A stretch of DNA of 64,000 nt, taken from contig NZ_CP044399.1 of NCBI RefSeq assembly GCF_008931805.1, forward strand, positions 1,860,001-1,924,000. Direction: 5' to 3'. The DNA comes from Moritella marina ATCC 15381. Its GTDB lineage: Bacteria; Pseudomonadota; Gammaproteobacteria; Enterobacterales; Moritellaceae. The translations under genes were made by a program, and so were the position numbers. How positions within the stretch are numbered: the first letter of the stretch is position 1; each line of letters begins with the position of its first letter. This document shows positions 46,636 to 55,642 of this stretch, piece after piece. The notes beneath the pieces were generated by a model. The model saw only the letters and a list, made by a program, of their open reading frames with translations. It had not been told where the DNA came from and did no database searches.

Positions 46636-47520
46636 TTAATGCGTGCTGCTTTTGGGCGTCATATTAAAATGACGCTTAAATTCACGACTAAATTGTGAAG
46701 AACTTGAATAACCCACCAGCCTTGCCGCATCATTCACGCGCAAACCTTCAAGTTGGATCAATTCTTTGGCTTTATTTAACCGCACTTTCTTTAAATACTG
46801 CAATGGTGATTCTAACGTCACCTTACGAAACGCCAAATGAAACGCAGAAACGCTCATGTTAGCCTCCTCAGCTAGGTATTGAACCGTCAATGCTTCAGAA
46901 TAAGACTGGTGCATTTTAGTCAGCACTTTCGCCACCCTCGCATATTGTCCGTCGTGCTGGGCTAAATCAAACAACACATGCCCTTCTGACCCGACAAGTG
47001 CTCGATAGACGATCTCCATGACCAAGGATTCACCCAACATTTTACTTTCTAAATCCGAATGTAATGCCAGCATTAACCGCTTGCAACTCTCTAACATCGG
47101 CGCCGCCATTTTCACCGAGCTTAATCCACACGTCTCTTGGTTACAGCGTGATGTGTAATCAAAAGAACTTGATGCCAATTCGTTGACTAAACGATGTAAC
47201 AAGGTCGGATCAACATTGATGGTAAGACCTAACAAAGGTACGCCATTCTCCGGGAAAGCTTCACACTCTAGCGGCATCGGCACACCAACTACCAGATAGT
47301 CTTCAGGGCCATAATGCACAGGCTGATTACCTACATGTATATGCTTACGTCCCTGTCCCATCACGATAATGCCCGATTCGTACACAAAGGGTTTACGCCG
47401 ATTACCTTGGCTACTACGATAAAACCACACACCTGGGATAGCGGTTTCTTTAATGCCTTCAAGATCATTTAGATCGTACGCATCCGCATATGTTTGCATT
47501 AAATCGCCTAGAGAATTCAT
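46636..47520 (-). CDS. yqhC: AraC-family regulator, YqhC-like, divergent from yqhD
   Basis: 294 residues. The N-terminal cupin-like domain contains YESGIIVMGQGRKHIHVG, GPEDYLVVGVPMPLECEA and related YqhC/GadX-like strands. The C-terminal double HTH is YSEALTVQYLAEEANMSVSAFHLAFRKVTLESPLQYLKKVRLNKAKELI and VNDAARLVGYSSSSQFSREFKRHFNMTPKS. YqhC activates yqhD in response to electrophilic aldehydes. ATG 47520 with AAGGGTGACG is favoured over GTG 47526. Confidence 0.85.
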   Translation of the reverse strand: MNSLGDLMQTYADAYDLNDLEGIKETAIPGVWFYRSSQGNRRKPFVYESGIIVMGQGRKHIHVGNQPVHYGPEDYLVVGVPMPLECEAFPENGVPLLGLTINVDPTLLHRLVNELASSSFDYTSRCNQETCGLSSVKMAAPMLESCKRLMLALHSDLESKMLGESLVMEIVYRALVGSEGHVLFDLAQHDGQYARVAKVLTKMHQSYSEALTVQYLAEEANMSVSAFHLAFRKVTLESPLQYLKKVRLNKAKELIQLEGLRVNDAARLVGYSSSSQFSREFKRHFNMTPKSSTH

Positions 47521-47668
47521 CGTCACCCTTAAAGATTAGTCATTACGTCTATACTAAAATACTCACAAAAATAGGAATAGGCAACTAAAATGGAGAATAC
47601 CGCCTTTTTAAAGTGTGCATTAAATAGTAATATGCAATTATTGAATAAATCAAAATAAAGGACATACA

Positions 47669-48817
47669 ATGAAATTCTCTTATGTTAACCCGACTCAAAT
47701 CCATTTTGGCCAAGGTCAAATTTCAACTGTCGCAACCTCTATTCCAAAAGATAAAAAAGTATTGGTAATTTACGGTGGTGGTTCTATTAAGAAAAATGGC
47801 GTTTATGACCAAGTTTCAGCCGCACTTGCAGAGCATACATGGACAGAATTTTCAGGTGTTGAAGCAAACCCAACAGTTGAAACCCTAGACAAAGCTGTGA
47901 TTATCGCTAAAGAACAAGCTATTGATTACATTCTTGCTGTTGGTGGTGGTTCAGTTATTGATGGCTCAAAATATGTTGCTGCTGCAGCGATGTACGAAGG
48001 CAATGGTTGGGATATTTTGATTGGTAAGCATCAAGTAACTGAAGCAATCGCGATTGGTGCTATTTTGACACTACCAGCAACCGGTTCTGAATCAAATTCA
48101 GGCTCTGTTATTACCCAAAAATCAACGCAAACTAAACTGCCGTTTATGGCTGATGCAGTGCAACCTAAATTTGCGGTACTTGATCCTGATTCAATGAAAA
48201 CATTACCAGAGCGTCAATTAGTAAACGGTCTTGTTGATGCTTGGGTACACGTTTGCGAGCAGTACTTAACAACTGCTACAGGCACTATGGTTCAAGACGG
48301 TTACGCTGAAGTATTACTTAAAAACTTACTGACGTTAGCTGAACAATACGATGCACGTGATAACAACGAATGGCGTTCAAACCTAATGTGGACAGCAAAC
48401 CAAGCGCTTAATGGCTTAATTGGTTCTGGCGTAACACATGACTGGGCAACGCACATGATTGGCCATGAATTAACAGCGCTATACCATGTTGATCATGCAC
48501 GTTCATTATCGATTATCCAACCGTCTTTATTGCGTAACCAAATTGAAGCGAAACGCGCTAAATTGGAACAGCTAGGTAAAAATGTATTTGGTTTTACCGC
48601 TTCTGCAGATTTAGCTGAACGCACTATTGTTGCTATCGAAGCTTTCTACCATGACGTTAAAGTACCAACGCAATTAACGGAACACGGTGATGATAAAGTG
48701 GCTGCGATTGATACTATTATCAAGCAACTTGAAGCACATGGTATGGTTGCATTAGGTGAAAGCCAAGCGATCACGCTGGATGTTACTCGTCAAATTTTAG
48801 AAGACGCTGTAGCGTAA
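47669..48817 (+). CDS. yqhD: NADPH-dependent aldehyde reductase (Fe/Zn alcohol dehydrogenase family), YqhD-like
   Basis: 382 residues. YGGGSIKKNGVYDQV near residue 32 is typical of YqhD, with AVGGGSVIDGSKYVAAA near 91 for cofactor, ATGSESNSGSVIT near 137, and metal ligands in LVDAWVHVCEQYL near 190-202 and GVTHDWATHMIGHELTALYHVDHARSLSII near 250-280. YqhD reduces short aldehydes with NADPH and protects against lipid-peroxidation aldehydes and methylglyoxal. It is divergent from its AraC-type regulator and monocistronic. Confidence 0.93.
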   Translation: MKFSYVNPTQIHFGQGQISTVATSIPKDKKVLVIYGGGSIKKNGVYDQVSAALAEHTWTEFSGVEANPTVETLDKAVIIAKEQAIDYILAVGGGSVIDGSKYVAAAAMYEGNGWDILIGKHQVTEAIAIGAILTLPATGSESNSGSVITQKSTQTKLPFMADAVQPKFAVLDPDSMKTLPERQLVNGLVDAWVHVCEQYLTTATGTMVQDGYAEVLLKNLLTLAEQYDARDNNEWRSNLMWTANQALNGLIGSGVTHDWATHMIGHELTALYHVDHARSLSIIQPSLLRNQIEAKRAKLEQLGKNVFGFTASADLAERTIVAIEAFYHDVKVPTQLTEHGDDKVAAIDTIIKQLEAHGMVALGESQAITLDVTRQILEDAVA

Positions 48818-48871
48818 TATCGAGATAAAAACGCACTAAACACGAGTCGTTTTACTTGCGAACATTAAATA

Positions 48872-48911
48872 CTAAAAGCCAATACTGTTAATCCGGTATT
48901 GGCTTTTTTTA
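48872..48911 (+). terminator. Rho-independent terminator of yqhD
   Basis: AAAAGCCAATAC pairs with GTATTGGCTTTT around a short loop and is followed by seven T residues. Also usable in the other direction for the convergent lysR gene. Confidence 0.9.
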
Positions 48912-48955
48912 TTGATAACACAAGGTTCCATTTCCCCTACCGCTGCTACTTCTAC

Positions 48956-49879
48956 TTAATCCGATTCAATGACAAGTAGCTTCTGTTTCATGAAATCGAT
49001 AAACACGCGATTTTTATTCGGCATGTATTTACTTTGCACATACTGCAAACAAATATCACCGTGATAATTTCCCTGTAATTGCCAATCTTGCAATAGTGGC
49101 ACGAGCGTCCCCGCAGCAATACCCTGCTGCGCAATATAATCTGGCAAGCCACCAACCCCAAAACCTTGTTCAATGGCATCACAACGCATTTCACTGTGGT
49201 TAAGTAAATATGATCCCGTCACATGCACGGTCGCCTGTTGATTTTCGTTGCTAAATCGCCAGCGGTTATCGGCCATGTTTTCACCTAAGCACAGGCATGG
49301 TAAAAACTTTAAATCATCAGGATGTGTTGGCAAAGCATGGTTCGCGAGGAAATCAGGGCTGGCACATAACACCTGTTCAACGCGACCGATTTTAACGTTG
49401 ACCAATGCTTCAATGGGATTGTCATTTATATGGATCAGAAAATCGACACCATCATGAATCGGATCTAAAACACGGTCGGTCACTTTTAAATGTAACTGAA
49501 TATCTGGATAACATTTTAAAAACTCAGTGAAAAGTGGTCTTAATACCCGACTCGCTAACGATTTTGGCGCCGCTACTCTCAATAACCCACTCACAGTTGA
49601 TGTCGCAGAGGTACTTGCATTAACCGCTTGCTCTGCTGACTCAACCATCTGTTTACAATAATCGAACGTTATTTTACCTGACTCGGTTAACGCCAATTGT
49701 CGCGTAGTACGTGCTAGCAGTTTAATGCCTAAGGCATCTTCTAACCGACTAATTTGACGACTCACCGCAGAGGGCGTTATACCGAGTTTTCTGGCGGCTT
49801 TGCTAAAGTTCCCTTGCTCAACCACAGTGACCAAAATCGCCATGTCAGGCAACAAAGGGATCAGTTTATTTGTGTCCAT
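48956..49879 (-). CDS. LysR-family transcriptional regulator, divergent from a LysE-type exporter
   Basis: 307 residues. HTH at LLPDMAILVTVVEQGNFSKAARKLGITPSAVSRQISRLEDALGIKLLARTTRQLALTESG, residues 8-66. The effector domain begins LLRVAAPKSLASRVLRPLFTEFLKCYPDIQLHLKVTDR, as in the CrgA/DsdC-like group. It faces the LysE-type gene and probably controls it. The longer frame begins at TTG 49888; ATG 49879 is preceded by AAAGGAC. Confidence 0.85.
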   Translation of the reverse strand: MDTNKLIPLLPDMAILVTVVEQGNFSKAARKLGITPSAVSRQISRLEDALGIKLLARTTRQLALTESGKITFDYCKQMVESAEQAVNASTSATSTVSGLLRVAAPKSLASRVLRPLFTEFLKCYPDIQLHLKVTDRVLDPIHDGVDFLIHINDNPIEALVNVKIGRVEQVLCASPDFLANHALPTHPDDLKFLPCLCLGENMADNRWRFSNENQQATVHVTGSYLLNHSEMRCDAIEQGFGVGGLPDYIAQQGIAAGTLVPLLQDWQLQGNYHGDICLQYVQSKYMPNKNRVFIDFMKQKLLVIESD

Positions 49880-49994
49880 GAAGCACAAGTCCTTTTACAA
49901 ATAGGCGTATTGTTTAAATATCCTCATAAATTAACATGGTTGTAGCGTAATAAATACGTTGTTGTGAGCCTATTTTAAATCATGAGAGGTAAAT

Positions 49995-50636
49995 ATGGAG
50001 TTGTTAATAAATACGTATATGGCAGAAATTATTGCGGTGACTACCATTGCTATTTTTATGGTGGTGTTACCGGGGGCTGACTTTGTGATGGTGACCCGTA
50101 CGAGTATTCACCATGGTCGTTTAGCTGGCTTATATACTAGCTTAGGCATGTGTTTATCTGTTTGTATACATGCTAGTTATTCAATTGCAGGGTTAGCCGT
50201 CATAATTGCAAAGTCGGCCTGGTTATTCAATTTAATTAAATACTTAGGAGCCGCTTATCTTATTTATATTGCTTGGCAATTATTAACAATACGCGCTCAG
50301 TTAAATACAGATCAAAATAATCAAATGGTTGAGATGTCACCCTTTGCCGCGATACGTTTAGGTTTTACCTGCAATATATTAAACCCTAAAACATCTATCT
50401 TTTTCTTAAGTATTTTTACCCAAGTGGTATCGATCGACACGCCGCTAGTCATGCAGATAGGATATGGCTTGATCATTATGTTGGCACATTTTATCTGGTA
50501 CATCGGGGTTGTGTTACTGTTATCTCACCCAAATATATTGCCTCGCTTCAATCGCCATAAACAAAAAATTGATAAAGGGGCTGGATTTATATTAATGCTG
50601 ATTGCGATCAAACTTAGCTTAATGAACTCCATATAA
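49995..50636 (+). CDS. LysE/RhtB-family amino acid exporter
   Basis: A 213-residue inner-membrane protein with six helices. VVLPGADFVMVTRTSIHHGRLAGLYTSLGM at about residues 25-55 is the LysE/RhtB motif (PGPxxxxxxxxxxxxGxxxGxxxxxG), and FTCNILNPKTSIFFLSIFTQVV near 128 is the second family block (NPKxxxFF). Exports amino acids or homoserine-lactone-like compounds. GAGAGGTAAAT is the SD. Substrate unknown. Confidence 0.88.
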   Translation: MELLINTYMAEIIAVTTIAIFMVVLPGADFVMVTRTSIHHGRLAGLYTSLGMCLSVCIHASYSIAGLAVIIAKSAWLFNLIKYLGAAYLIYIAWQLLTIRAQLNTDQNNQMVEMSPFAAIRLGFTCNILNPKTSIFFLSIFTQVVSIDTPLVMQIGYGLIIMLAHFIWYIGVVLLLSHPNILPRFNRHKQKIDKGAGFILMLIAIKLSLMNSI

Positions 50637-50646
50637 GCCATTTAAA

Positions 50647-50661
50647 TGAGAATCATTTTCA
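50647..50661. promoter_or_regulatory. Fur-like box upstream of the MOP-family gene
   Basis: TGAGAATCATTTTCA matches the Fur core TGATAATnATTATCA at 13 of 15 positions and keeps the 7-1-7 dyad arrangement. It starts 68 bases before the start codon of the flippase-like gene and 11 bases after the LysE stop. Confidence 0.5.
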
Positions 50662-50714
50662 AGTAGGATGTGCTTTCATACACAACACTATCCTAGTTAG
50701 GCATCATCCATCAT

Positions 50715-51992
50715 ATGCAAAGCGAATCATTAGAACGTCTTAAGAAAGCATTCATCTCTGGTATTTGGGCTACGCTGGCCAGCATTAGTGTGGGTTTCGC
50801 CTTTAAAATTTGGCTGACACAATGGGTGGCGAAAGGCGATCTAGCTTTGTATCACACCGTCGTTGATATCATCTCACTATCATTAATTTTAATGACAGGT
50901 TTTCGATCTTCGATGGTGGTTACTTACTCTCAAACACACAACGACCGTGATATTATCAATATCTTCCGTTTCAGTTTAATTGCGATTGTACTGATTACTT
51001 GGGGTACCATCATTCCCTATATTAAACATTCACTTAATATTAATGTTGGCTACTTACAGATGGTTGGTATCATCTTCGGCATGGGCTTAAAGATCTACTT
51101 TACCAACCTTATCGCCATGTATCGTTTATACGAGGTGTCCAATAAAGTCACCTGGCTCGAGCCTATCAGTAATGTGGTTGTGTTTGTGTTCTGTTATTAT
51201 TTCTTAGGGCTAGATACACTCGCCTCCCTATTCTACGGGCTCACGCTATCTTCACTTTCTATTGCGATTTATATGTATGTGCGTCGTAAAAAGTCAATAA
51301 CTACACTTCCCTTAGCTCTGGTACACCTTGACCCGCCGCTTATCAGTTACGTGAAGAAAAGTTTTACCGCGTCTCTAGAAGCCGGAGCCAGTATCTTAAT
51401 GATTTATATCACCGTACTCTTGACGATCACGCATTTTAGCGTCGATGAACTCGGAGATTTCCAAGTGGTCGTTCGCCCTATCTTTACCTATATGACGATG
51501 TTATTTGTTTTCCCTATTTATCGCTTTGTTCTACCTGAGTTAGCGGTGAATATACGTAACGCCGATCATAAACAAGTGAAGCAAATACGCCGATGGGTAT
51601 TTAAATTATCCGCTGGCGTTGGCATAGCATTTTTCTCAATCATGTATTTTGGCGGAGCGTCGATCATTGCGTTGGTATTCCCACCTGAATATAGTGGCGC
51701 GCTACCGGTATTACTCCACTTCTCGATCTTCTTTGTATTTATGATGCTGAATGCTTATCAGCTTGCCTATATAAAAGCGCACGGACGATTTACCCTCAGT
51801 CTGTTAATCCGAATCATGGGCATTGTTACTTTAGTTACTGCGTACCATCTATTGTCAAAAATGACCGACAATGTCGTCGCTATCATTACCGCCCTATGTG
51901 CTGGGTATGTCGTCATGTTCATCCTATCAAGTATCGCAGAACGCCGAATTTTAAATGAACAGACCAATAAACTCGTGTCCATTGCAATTTAA
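50715..51992 (+). CDS. MOP-superfamily (polysaccharide flippase-like) membrane protein
   Basis: 425 residues with about 12 hydrophobic helices, beginning RLKKAFISGIWATLASISVGFAFKIWLTQWVAKGDLALYHTV, the typical opening of Wzx/MurJ-like and MATE-like transporters. Late helices LLIRIMGIVTLVTAYHLLS and VVAIITALCAGYVVMFILSSI fit the same fold. No glycosyltransferase or capsule gene lies nearby, so the polysaccharide link is only by fold. A Fur-like box precedes it. The next gene begins 98 bases after its stop. Confidence 0.7.
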   Translation: MQSESLERLKKAFISGIWATLASISVGFAFKIWLTQWVAKGDLALYHTVVDIISLSLILMTGFRSSMVVTYSQTHNDRDIINIFRFSLIAIVLITWGTIIPYIKHSLNINVGYLQMVGIIFGMGLKIYFTNLIAMYRLYEVSNKVTWLEPISNVVVFVFCYYFLGLDTLASLFYGLTLSSLSIAIYMYVRRKKSITTLPLALVHLDPPLISYVKKSFTASLEAGASILMIYITVLLTITHFSVDELGDFQVVVRPIFTYMTMLFVFPIYRFVLPELAVNIRNADHKQVKQIRRWVFKLSAGVGIAFFSIMYFGGASIIALVFPPEYSGALPVLLHFSIFFVFMMLNAYQLAYIKAHGRFTLSLLIRIMGIVTLVTAYHLLSKMTDNVVAIITALCAGYVVMFILSSIAERRILNEQTNKLVSIAI

Positions 51993-52089
51993 TCAAACAT
52001 CAAATCGAGCGAGTGCTAGCCCCAACCTTGTGATCCCCAAAGAAATAACTAGACTCAAATATGTACGCCCAACATATAAGGAAAAGTGC

Positions 52090-52512
52090 ATGGGACATTG
52101 CCATAACACCATAAATATCGACGCACCTATCGATAAAATCTGGGAAACAATCTGTAACTTCCATGATTTATCATGGGCTGCAGGTGTCATCACCTCTTTA
52201 CGTATCGTTGGTACGCAACAAGGTCACGAAATTGGCGCAAGGCGGGTATTAAACGACGCTTTTCATGAAACTTTAACGGCAGTAAATGCCGAGCAGCACA
52301 CTTTTTCATACAGCATTGATGACGGTCCAGGTCCAGTGGCCAAAGATGCAGTCGATAACTATATTGGTGTGGTGAAACTGGTCGAAACAAGTGAAGGTAC
52401 TTTAGTAAAATGGGATTCAAGCTTCGAATCAGCCAATAGCCAAGAAGTGAGTGAATTTTGTGATCCGATTTATCAAGCTCTACTATCAGCCCTGAAAGAA
52501 AGTTTAACCTAG
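52090..52512 (+). CDS. SRPBCC (START/Bet v 1-like) ligand-binding protein
   Basis: A 140-residue protein opening MGHCHNTINIDAPIDKIWETICNFHDLSWAAGVITSLRIVG, the usual start of polyketide-cyclase/SRPBCC proteins, with a central strand pair (TFSYSIDDGPGPV, VVKLVETSEGTLVKWDSSFE) and a long C-terminal helix (EFCDPIYQALLSALKESL). It binds a hydrophobic ligand, identity unknown. The long frame from 51955 overlaps the flippase-like gene, but ATG 52090 has AAGGAAAAGTGC and matches family length. It ends at a compact terminator. Confidence 0.8.
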   Translation: MGHCHNTINIDAPIDKIWETICNFHDLSWAAGVITSLRIVGTQQGHEIGARRVLNDAFHETLTAVNAEQHTFSYSIDDGPGPVAKDAVDNYIGVVKLVETSEGTLVKWDSSFESANSQEVSEFCDPIYQALLSALKESLT

Positions 52513-52534
52513 TCGGATAAACGGTAATATTTAC

Positions 52535-52560
52535 AAAGGAAGCACTCGGCTTCCTTTTTA
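52535..52560 (+). terminator. Rho-independent terminator
   Basis: AAAGGAAGC and GCTTCCTTT form a compact stem with a four to five base loop, followed by TTTTTA. It closes the SRPBCC gene and can serve the convergent binding-protein gene. Confidence 0.85.
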
Positions 52561-52598
52561 AATCAATTAACTGTCACCTCTGTTTGACCTGGGGTGAA

Positions 52599-53618
52599 TT
52601 ACAAATCAGCTAACGCAGTTTCAATCTTTTTAGCCACGTCTTTCGGTACCCACTGACTCCACTTATCTTTATTATTTAATAAGAAGTGTTCAGCAGCATA
52701 ATCACCGTCTGCTTGTTCTTCATCTATCCACGCTAACTGCTGGTTCATTTCATCATTGCTGAATGAACGTTTCCCAAGGTACTCCATCACCGCAGGCTCT
52801 CGTTTAGAAAAATCAGTCGTCACAATACTCTGCACTGGCGCTGCTGGATAATCGGTTACTTTCGGGTTTTCACAATCTTCCACAATGGTACAATTTTCAA
52901 ATTCATCACGATCAAAACCAGTCCCGAAATCAACACGCACCATGTCGTATTTATCCATGATGGCCGTTGGTGACCAATAATAGCCAAACCACGCATCTTT
53001 ATTTTCATAGGCTTTAGCCATCGAACCAGATAAACCAGCGCCGGAACCAGGATCAACTAAATCAAATCCGTAATCAGCAAGATCCATTGCATTGAATAAG
53101 TTCGTCGTTGAGATCTGACAAGTCCAACCCGCAGGGCATGCCATGAAAGCAGAGCGCGTTGGGTCTTCAGGGTGTTTAAATAGCTTAGCATTGGCCTTAA
53201 TACCTGCTAGCGTTGCTAAAGACGGATCTTTTTCAACCATATATTTAGGTACCCAAAAACCAGAAACTGCGCCGTCAGACAGTAAATCACCAGCCACAAC
53301 AATACGCCCTTCTTCACCGCCTTTCGCCAGTGTCACTCTAATCTGGTTAGTCCAGAATTCAGGGGCTATATCAGGGGTGTTTTTTTCAATCATCGACGTT
53401 GCTGTGATGGTTGAATTACCAGGCACAATTTCAACGTCACAAGCATAGCCATGTTCTAGAATAAACGCATCAATATTAGCAACTAAGGTTGCGCTGCCTA
53501 AGTTCATATCCGCAATAGTCACTGAGCCGCATTCAGCTGAAAATGCACTGTTTACAGCAAATAAATTGTAAGACGCCATGGTCAACAGCAATGCTAAGGG
53601 TGCTTTTTTAAGCATCAT
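52599..53618 (-). CDS. Periplasmic substrate-binding protein of glycine betaine/choline-type ABC transporter (OpuAC family)
   Basis: 339 residues. Residues 1-28 form a signal peptide (MLKKAPLALLLTMASYNLFAVNSAFSA) with cleavage before ECGSV. The mature part has VTIADMNLGSATLVANIDAFILEHGYACDVEIVPG and EFWTNQIR, as in OpuAC/ProX-type proteins; conserved aromatic residues (FWVPKYM, WFGYYWSP) could form a cage for a quaternary amine. No permease or ATPase gene is adjacent, so it is an orphan binding protein. Two ATGs (53618, 53615) follow GAGGTTTT. Confidence 0.85.
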   Translation of the reverse strand: MMLKKAPLALLLTMASYNLFAVNSAFSAECGSVTIADMNLGSATLVANIDAFILEHGYACDVEIVPGNSTITATSMIEKNTPDIAPEFWTNQIRVTLAKGGEEGRIVVAGDLLSDGAVSGFWVPKYMVEKDPSLATLAGIKANAKLFKHPEDPTRSAFMACPAGWTCQISTTNLFNAMDLADYGFDLVDPGSGAGLSGSMAKAYENKDAWFGYYWSPTAIMDKYDMVRVDFGTGFDRDEFENCTIVEDCENPKVTDYPAAPVQSIVTTDFSKREPAVMEYLGKRSFSNDEMNQQLAWIDEEQADGDYAAEHFLLNNKDKWSQWVPKDVAKKIETALADL

Positions 53619-53813
53619 AAAACCTCAAATTAAACTGGGTGTATTAAATATAGATAACGTCATTGTACTGCACTATTTTAGCCCCAGTTTAATCTTTAGT
53701 TAAAAATGTTAACTTGTGGCTAAAATTCAGTTAGTTAATTACTAATAATATCGTTGGCGCTTATTCAAACATACACAATACTTAAAATAGTTACATGAAT
53801 AAGGAGGCTAAGT

Positions 53814-55511
53814 GTGAAGCGAGACTCAATGGAATTTGATGTTGTCATTGTCGGAGCTGGACCTGCCGGATTATCTGCAGCCTGTCGCTTACGTCAACTT
53901 GCACTAGACACTGAAACCGAACTCAGTGTTTGCGTCCTCGAAAAAGCCGCTGATATTGGCGGGCATACCCTTGCGGGGACTATCTTTGAGCCTCGAGCAT
54001 TAGACGAACTCTTTCCAGACTGGAAAAACTTAGATTCTCCTGTTACCTGCCAGGTGAAACGCGATGAAACTTGGCTCCTAAAAAACGCCACGACAGCCCG
54101 CCGAGTCCCGAGTATGTTAGTGCCATCAAGCTTAGATAATAAGCACAACTATATAATCAGCCTCGGCGACTTGTGTATTTGGTTAGCCAAACAAGCTGAA
54201 CAACTGGGCGTCGAAATATTCACTGGTTTTGCCGCAAACGAATTCACATTTGCCGACGATGGTAGCGTTAAAGGCGTGATCACCGGAGACATGGGACGTG
54301 ATAAAAACGGAGTAGAAAAAGACAACTTTATGCCAGGAATAGAAATCATTGGCAAGTATACCTTGGTCACCGAAGGTTCACGTGGTCATTTAGGCAAACA
54401 GTTAATCGAAAAATACCAGCTAGACAAAGACGCAGATCCGCAACATTACGGACTCGGTATTAAAGAGCTGTGGCAAATAGACCCCGACCTCCACCAGCCC
54501 GGATTAGTCATTCACAGTATTGGTTGGCCATTAGCAGAACACGGCGCGACTGGCGGTGCGTTTCTATATCACATAGGAAAAGATCAAGCTTATGTCGGTC
54601 TCATCACCGACTTGAATTATCAAAATCCTTACCTCAGCCCTTTCGAAGAATTCCAACGACTTAAATTACACCCTGCAGTGAACCGCTATTTAAAAGGCGG
54701 AAAACGCCTTGCTTATGGCGCGAGGACTGTCACTAAAGGCGGCTATAATTGTTTACCGAAAATGGTATTTCCCGGCGGATTATTACTTGGTTGTGATGCT
54801 GGTACATTAAACGTGGCAAAATTAAAAGGCACGCATACCGCCATGAAAACAGGTATGCTCGGTGCTGAAGCTGTCTTTGCTGCAATGGCATTAACACGTT
54901 ATCAAGCAAACGAGGACATTAAGAAAGTAACAGAGCAAGTTTCAAAACAATGTCCAGAACAATGCCTAGAACATTTCACCTTATTGTATGAAGCGTCTTG
55001 GGTGTATCAAGAATTATATCAATCCCGTAATTTTGCGCCTATCACCCACAGATGCAATACCATGTTAGCAGTGACATGGTTTGAACAGAATATACTGCAC
55101 AAAAGTTTACCCTTTACCCTACACGATTCAAAGCCCGATCATTGTCAGTTACAAAAAGTTACCCGTTCAACTGTCATCACCTACCCAAAACCCGACAATG
55201 TATTAACGTTTGACCGTTTAAGTTCAGTGTTTCTAGCTAATATCCAGCATGATGCAGATCAGCCGAATCACCTTAAACTAACAGATCCTAATGTGCCTAT
55301 GTGTACTAACCTGCCCCGCTTTGCAGAGCCAGCACAACGCTACTGCCCTGCTGCTGTCTATGAAATTGTCACGGTCGGTCAAGAAGTCAAATTCCAAATA
55401 AATGCGCAAAACTGTATCCACTGTAAAGCCTGTGATATCAAAGACCCATCACAGAATATCGTTTGGACACCACCTGAAGGCGGTAGCGGCCCCAATTATT
55501 CAGGCATGTAG
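53814..55511 (+). CDS. Electron transfer flavoprotein-ubiquinone oxidoreductase (ETF-QO)
   Basis: 565 residues. The FAD-binding start is FDVVIVGAGPAGLSAACRL, with VCVLEKAADIGGHTLAGTIFEPRAL after it, VTEGSRGHLGKQLIEKYQL near 182 and the FAD GD-like segment LLLGCDAGTLNVAKLKGTHTAMKTGMLGAEA near 323. The C-terminal ferredoxin-like part carries the 4Fe-4S cysteines in YCPAAVYE and NCIHCKACDIKDPSQNI. It passes ETF electrons to quinone. GTG 53814 follows AAGGAGG at six bases, so I keep it over ATG 53829. Monocistronic and far from etfBA. Confidence 0.93.
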   Translation: MKRDSMEFDVVIVGAGPAGLSAACRLRQLALDTETELSVCVLEKAADIGGHTLAGTIFEPRALDELFPDWKNLDSPVTCQVKRDETWLLKNATTARRVPSMLVPSSLDNKHNYIISLGDLCIWLAKQAEQLGVEIFTGFAANEFTFADDGSVKGVITGDMGRDKNGVEKDNFMPGIEIIGKYTLVTEGSRGHLGKQLIEKYQLDKDADPQHYGLGIKELWQIDPDLHQPGLVIHSIGWPLAEHGATGGAFLYHIGKDQAYVGLITDLNYQNPYLSPFEEFQRLKLHPAVNRYLKGGKRLAYGARTVTKGGYNCLPKMVFPGGLLLGCDAGTLNVAKLKGTHTAMKTGMLGAEAVFAAMALTRYQANEDIKKVTEQVSKQCPEQCLEHFTLLYEASWVYQELYQSRNFAPITHRCNTMLAVTWFEQNILHKSLPFTLHDSKPDHCQLQKVTRSTVITYPKPDNVLTFDRLSSVFLANIQHDADQPNHLKLTDPNVPMCTNLPRFAEPAQRYCPAAVYEIVTVGQEVKFQINAQNCIHCKACDIKDPSQNIVWTPPEGGSGPNYSGM

Positions 55512-55568
55512 CTTCGATGCTGAAGGCACGGCTAAGATACGCTCTCAAGAACAGCTGCATGACAGCAA

Positions 55569-55606
55569 CAAAAAAGCGCCGCTAATCAGTGATTAGCGGC
55601 GCTTTA
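55569..55606. terminator. Bidirectional rho-independent terminator
   Basis: AAAGCGCCGCTAAT and ATTAGCGGCGCTTT make a GC-rich stem of about 15 pairs around a few bases. It separates the ETF-QO gene from the convergent glpD. Confidence 0.93.
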
Positions 55607-55642
55607 GTATGAGTTGATTAATGAGCGTAGTGAGTTACGCCA

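Noticed and set aside
51955-52089. N-terminal extension of the SRPBCC protein overlapping the flippase-like gene
   Set aside because: The family starts at the MGHCHNTI methionine, where a good SD is present; the upstream 45 codons are unlike any SRPBCC protein.
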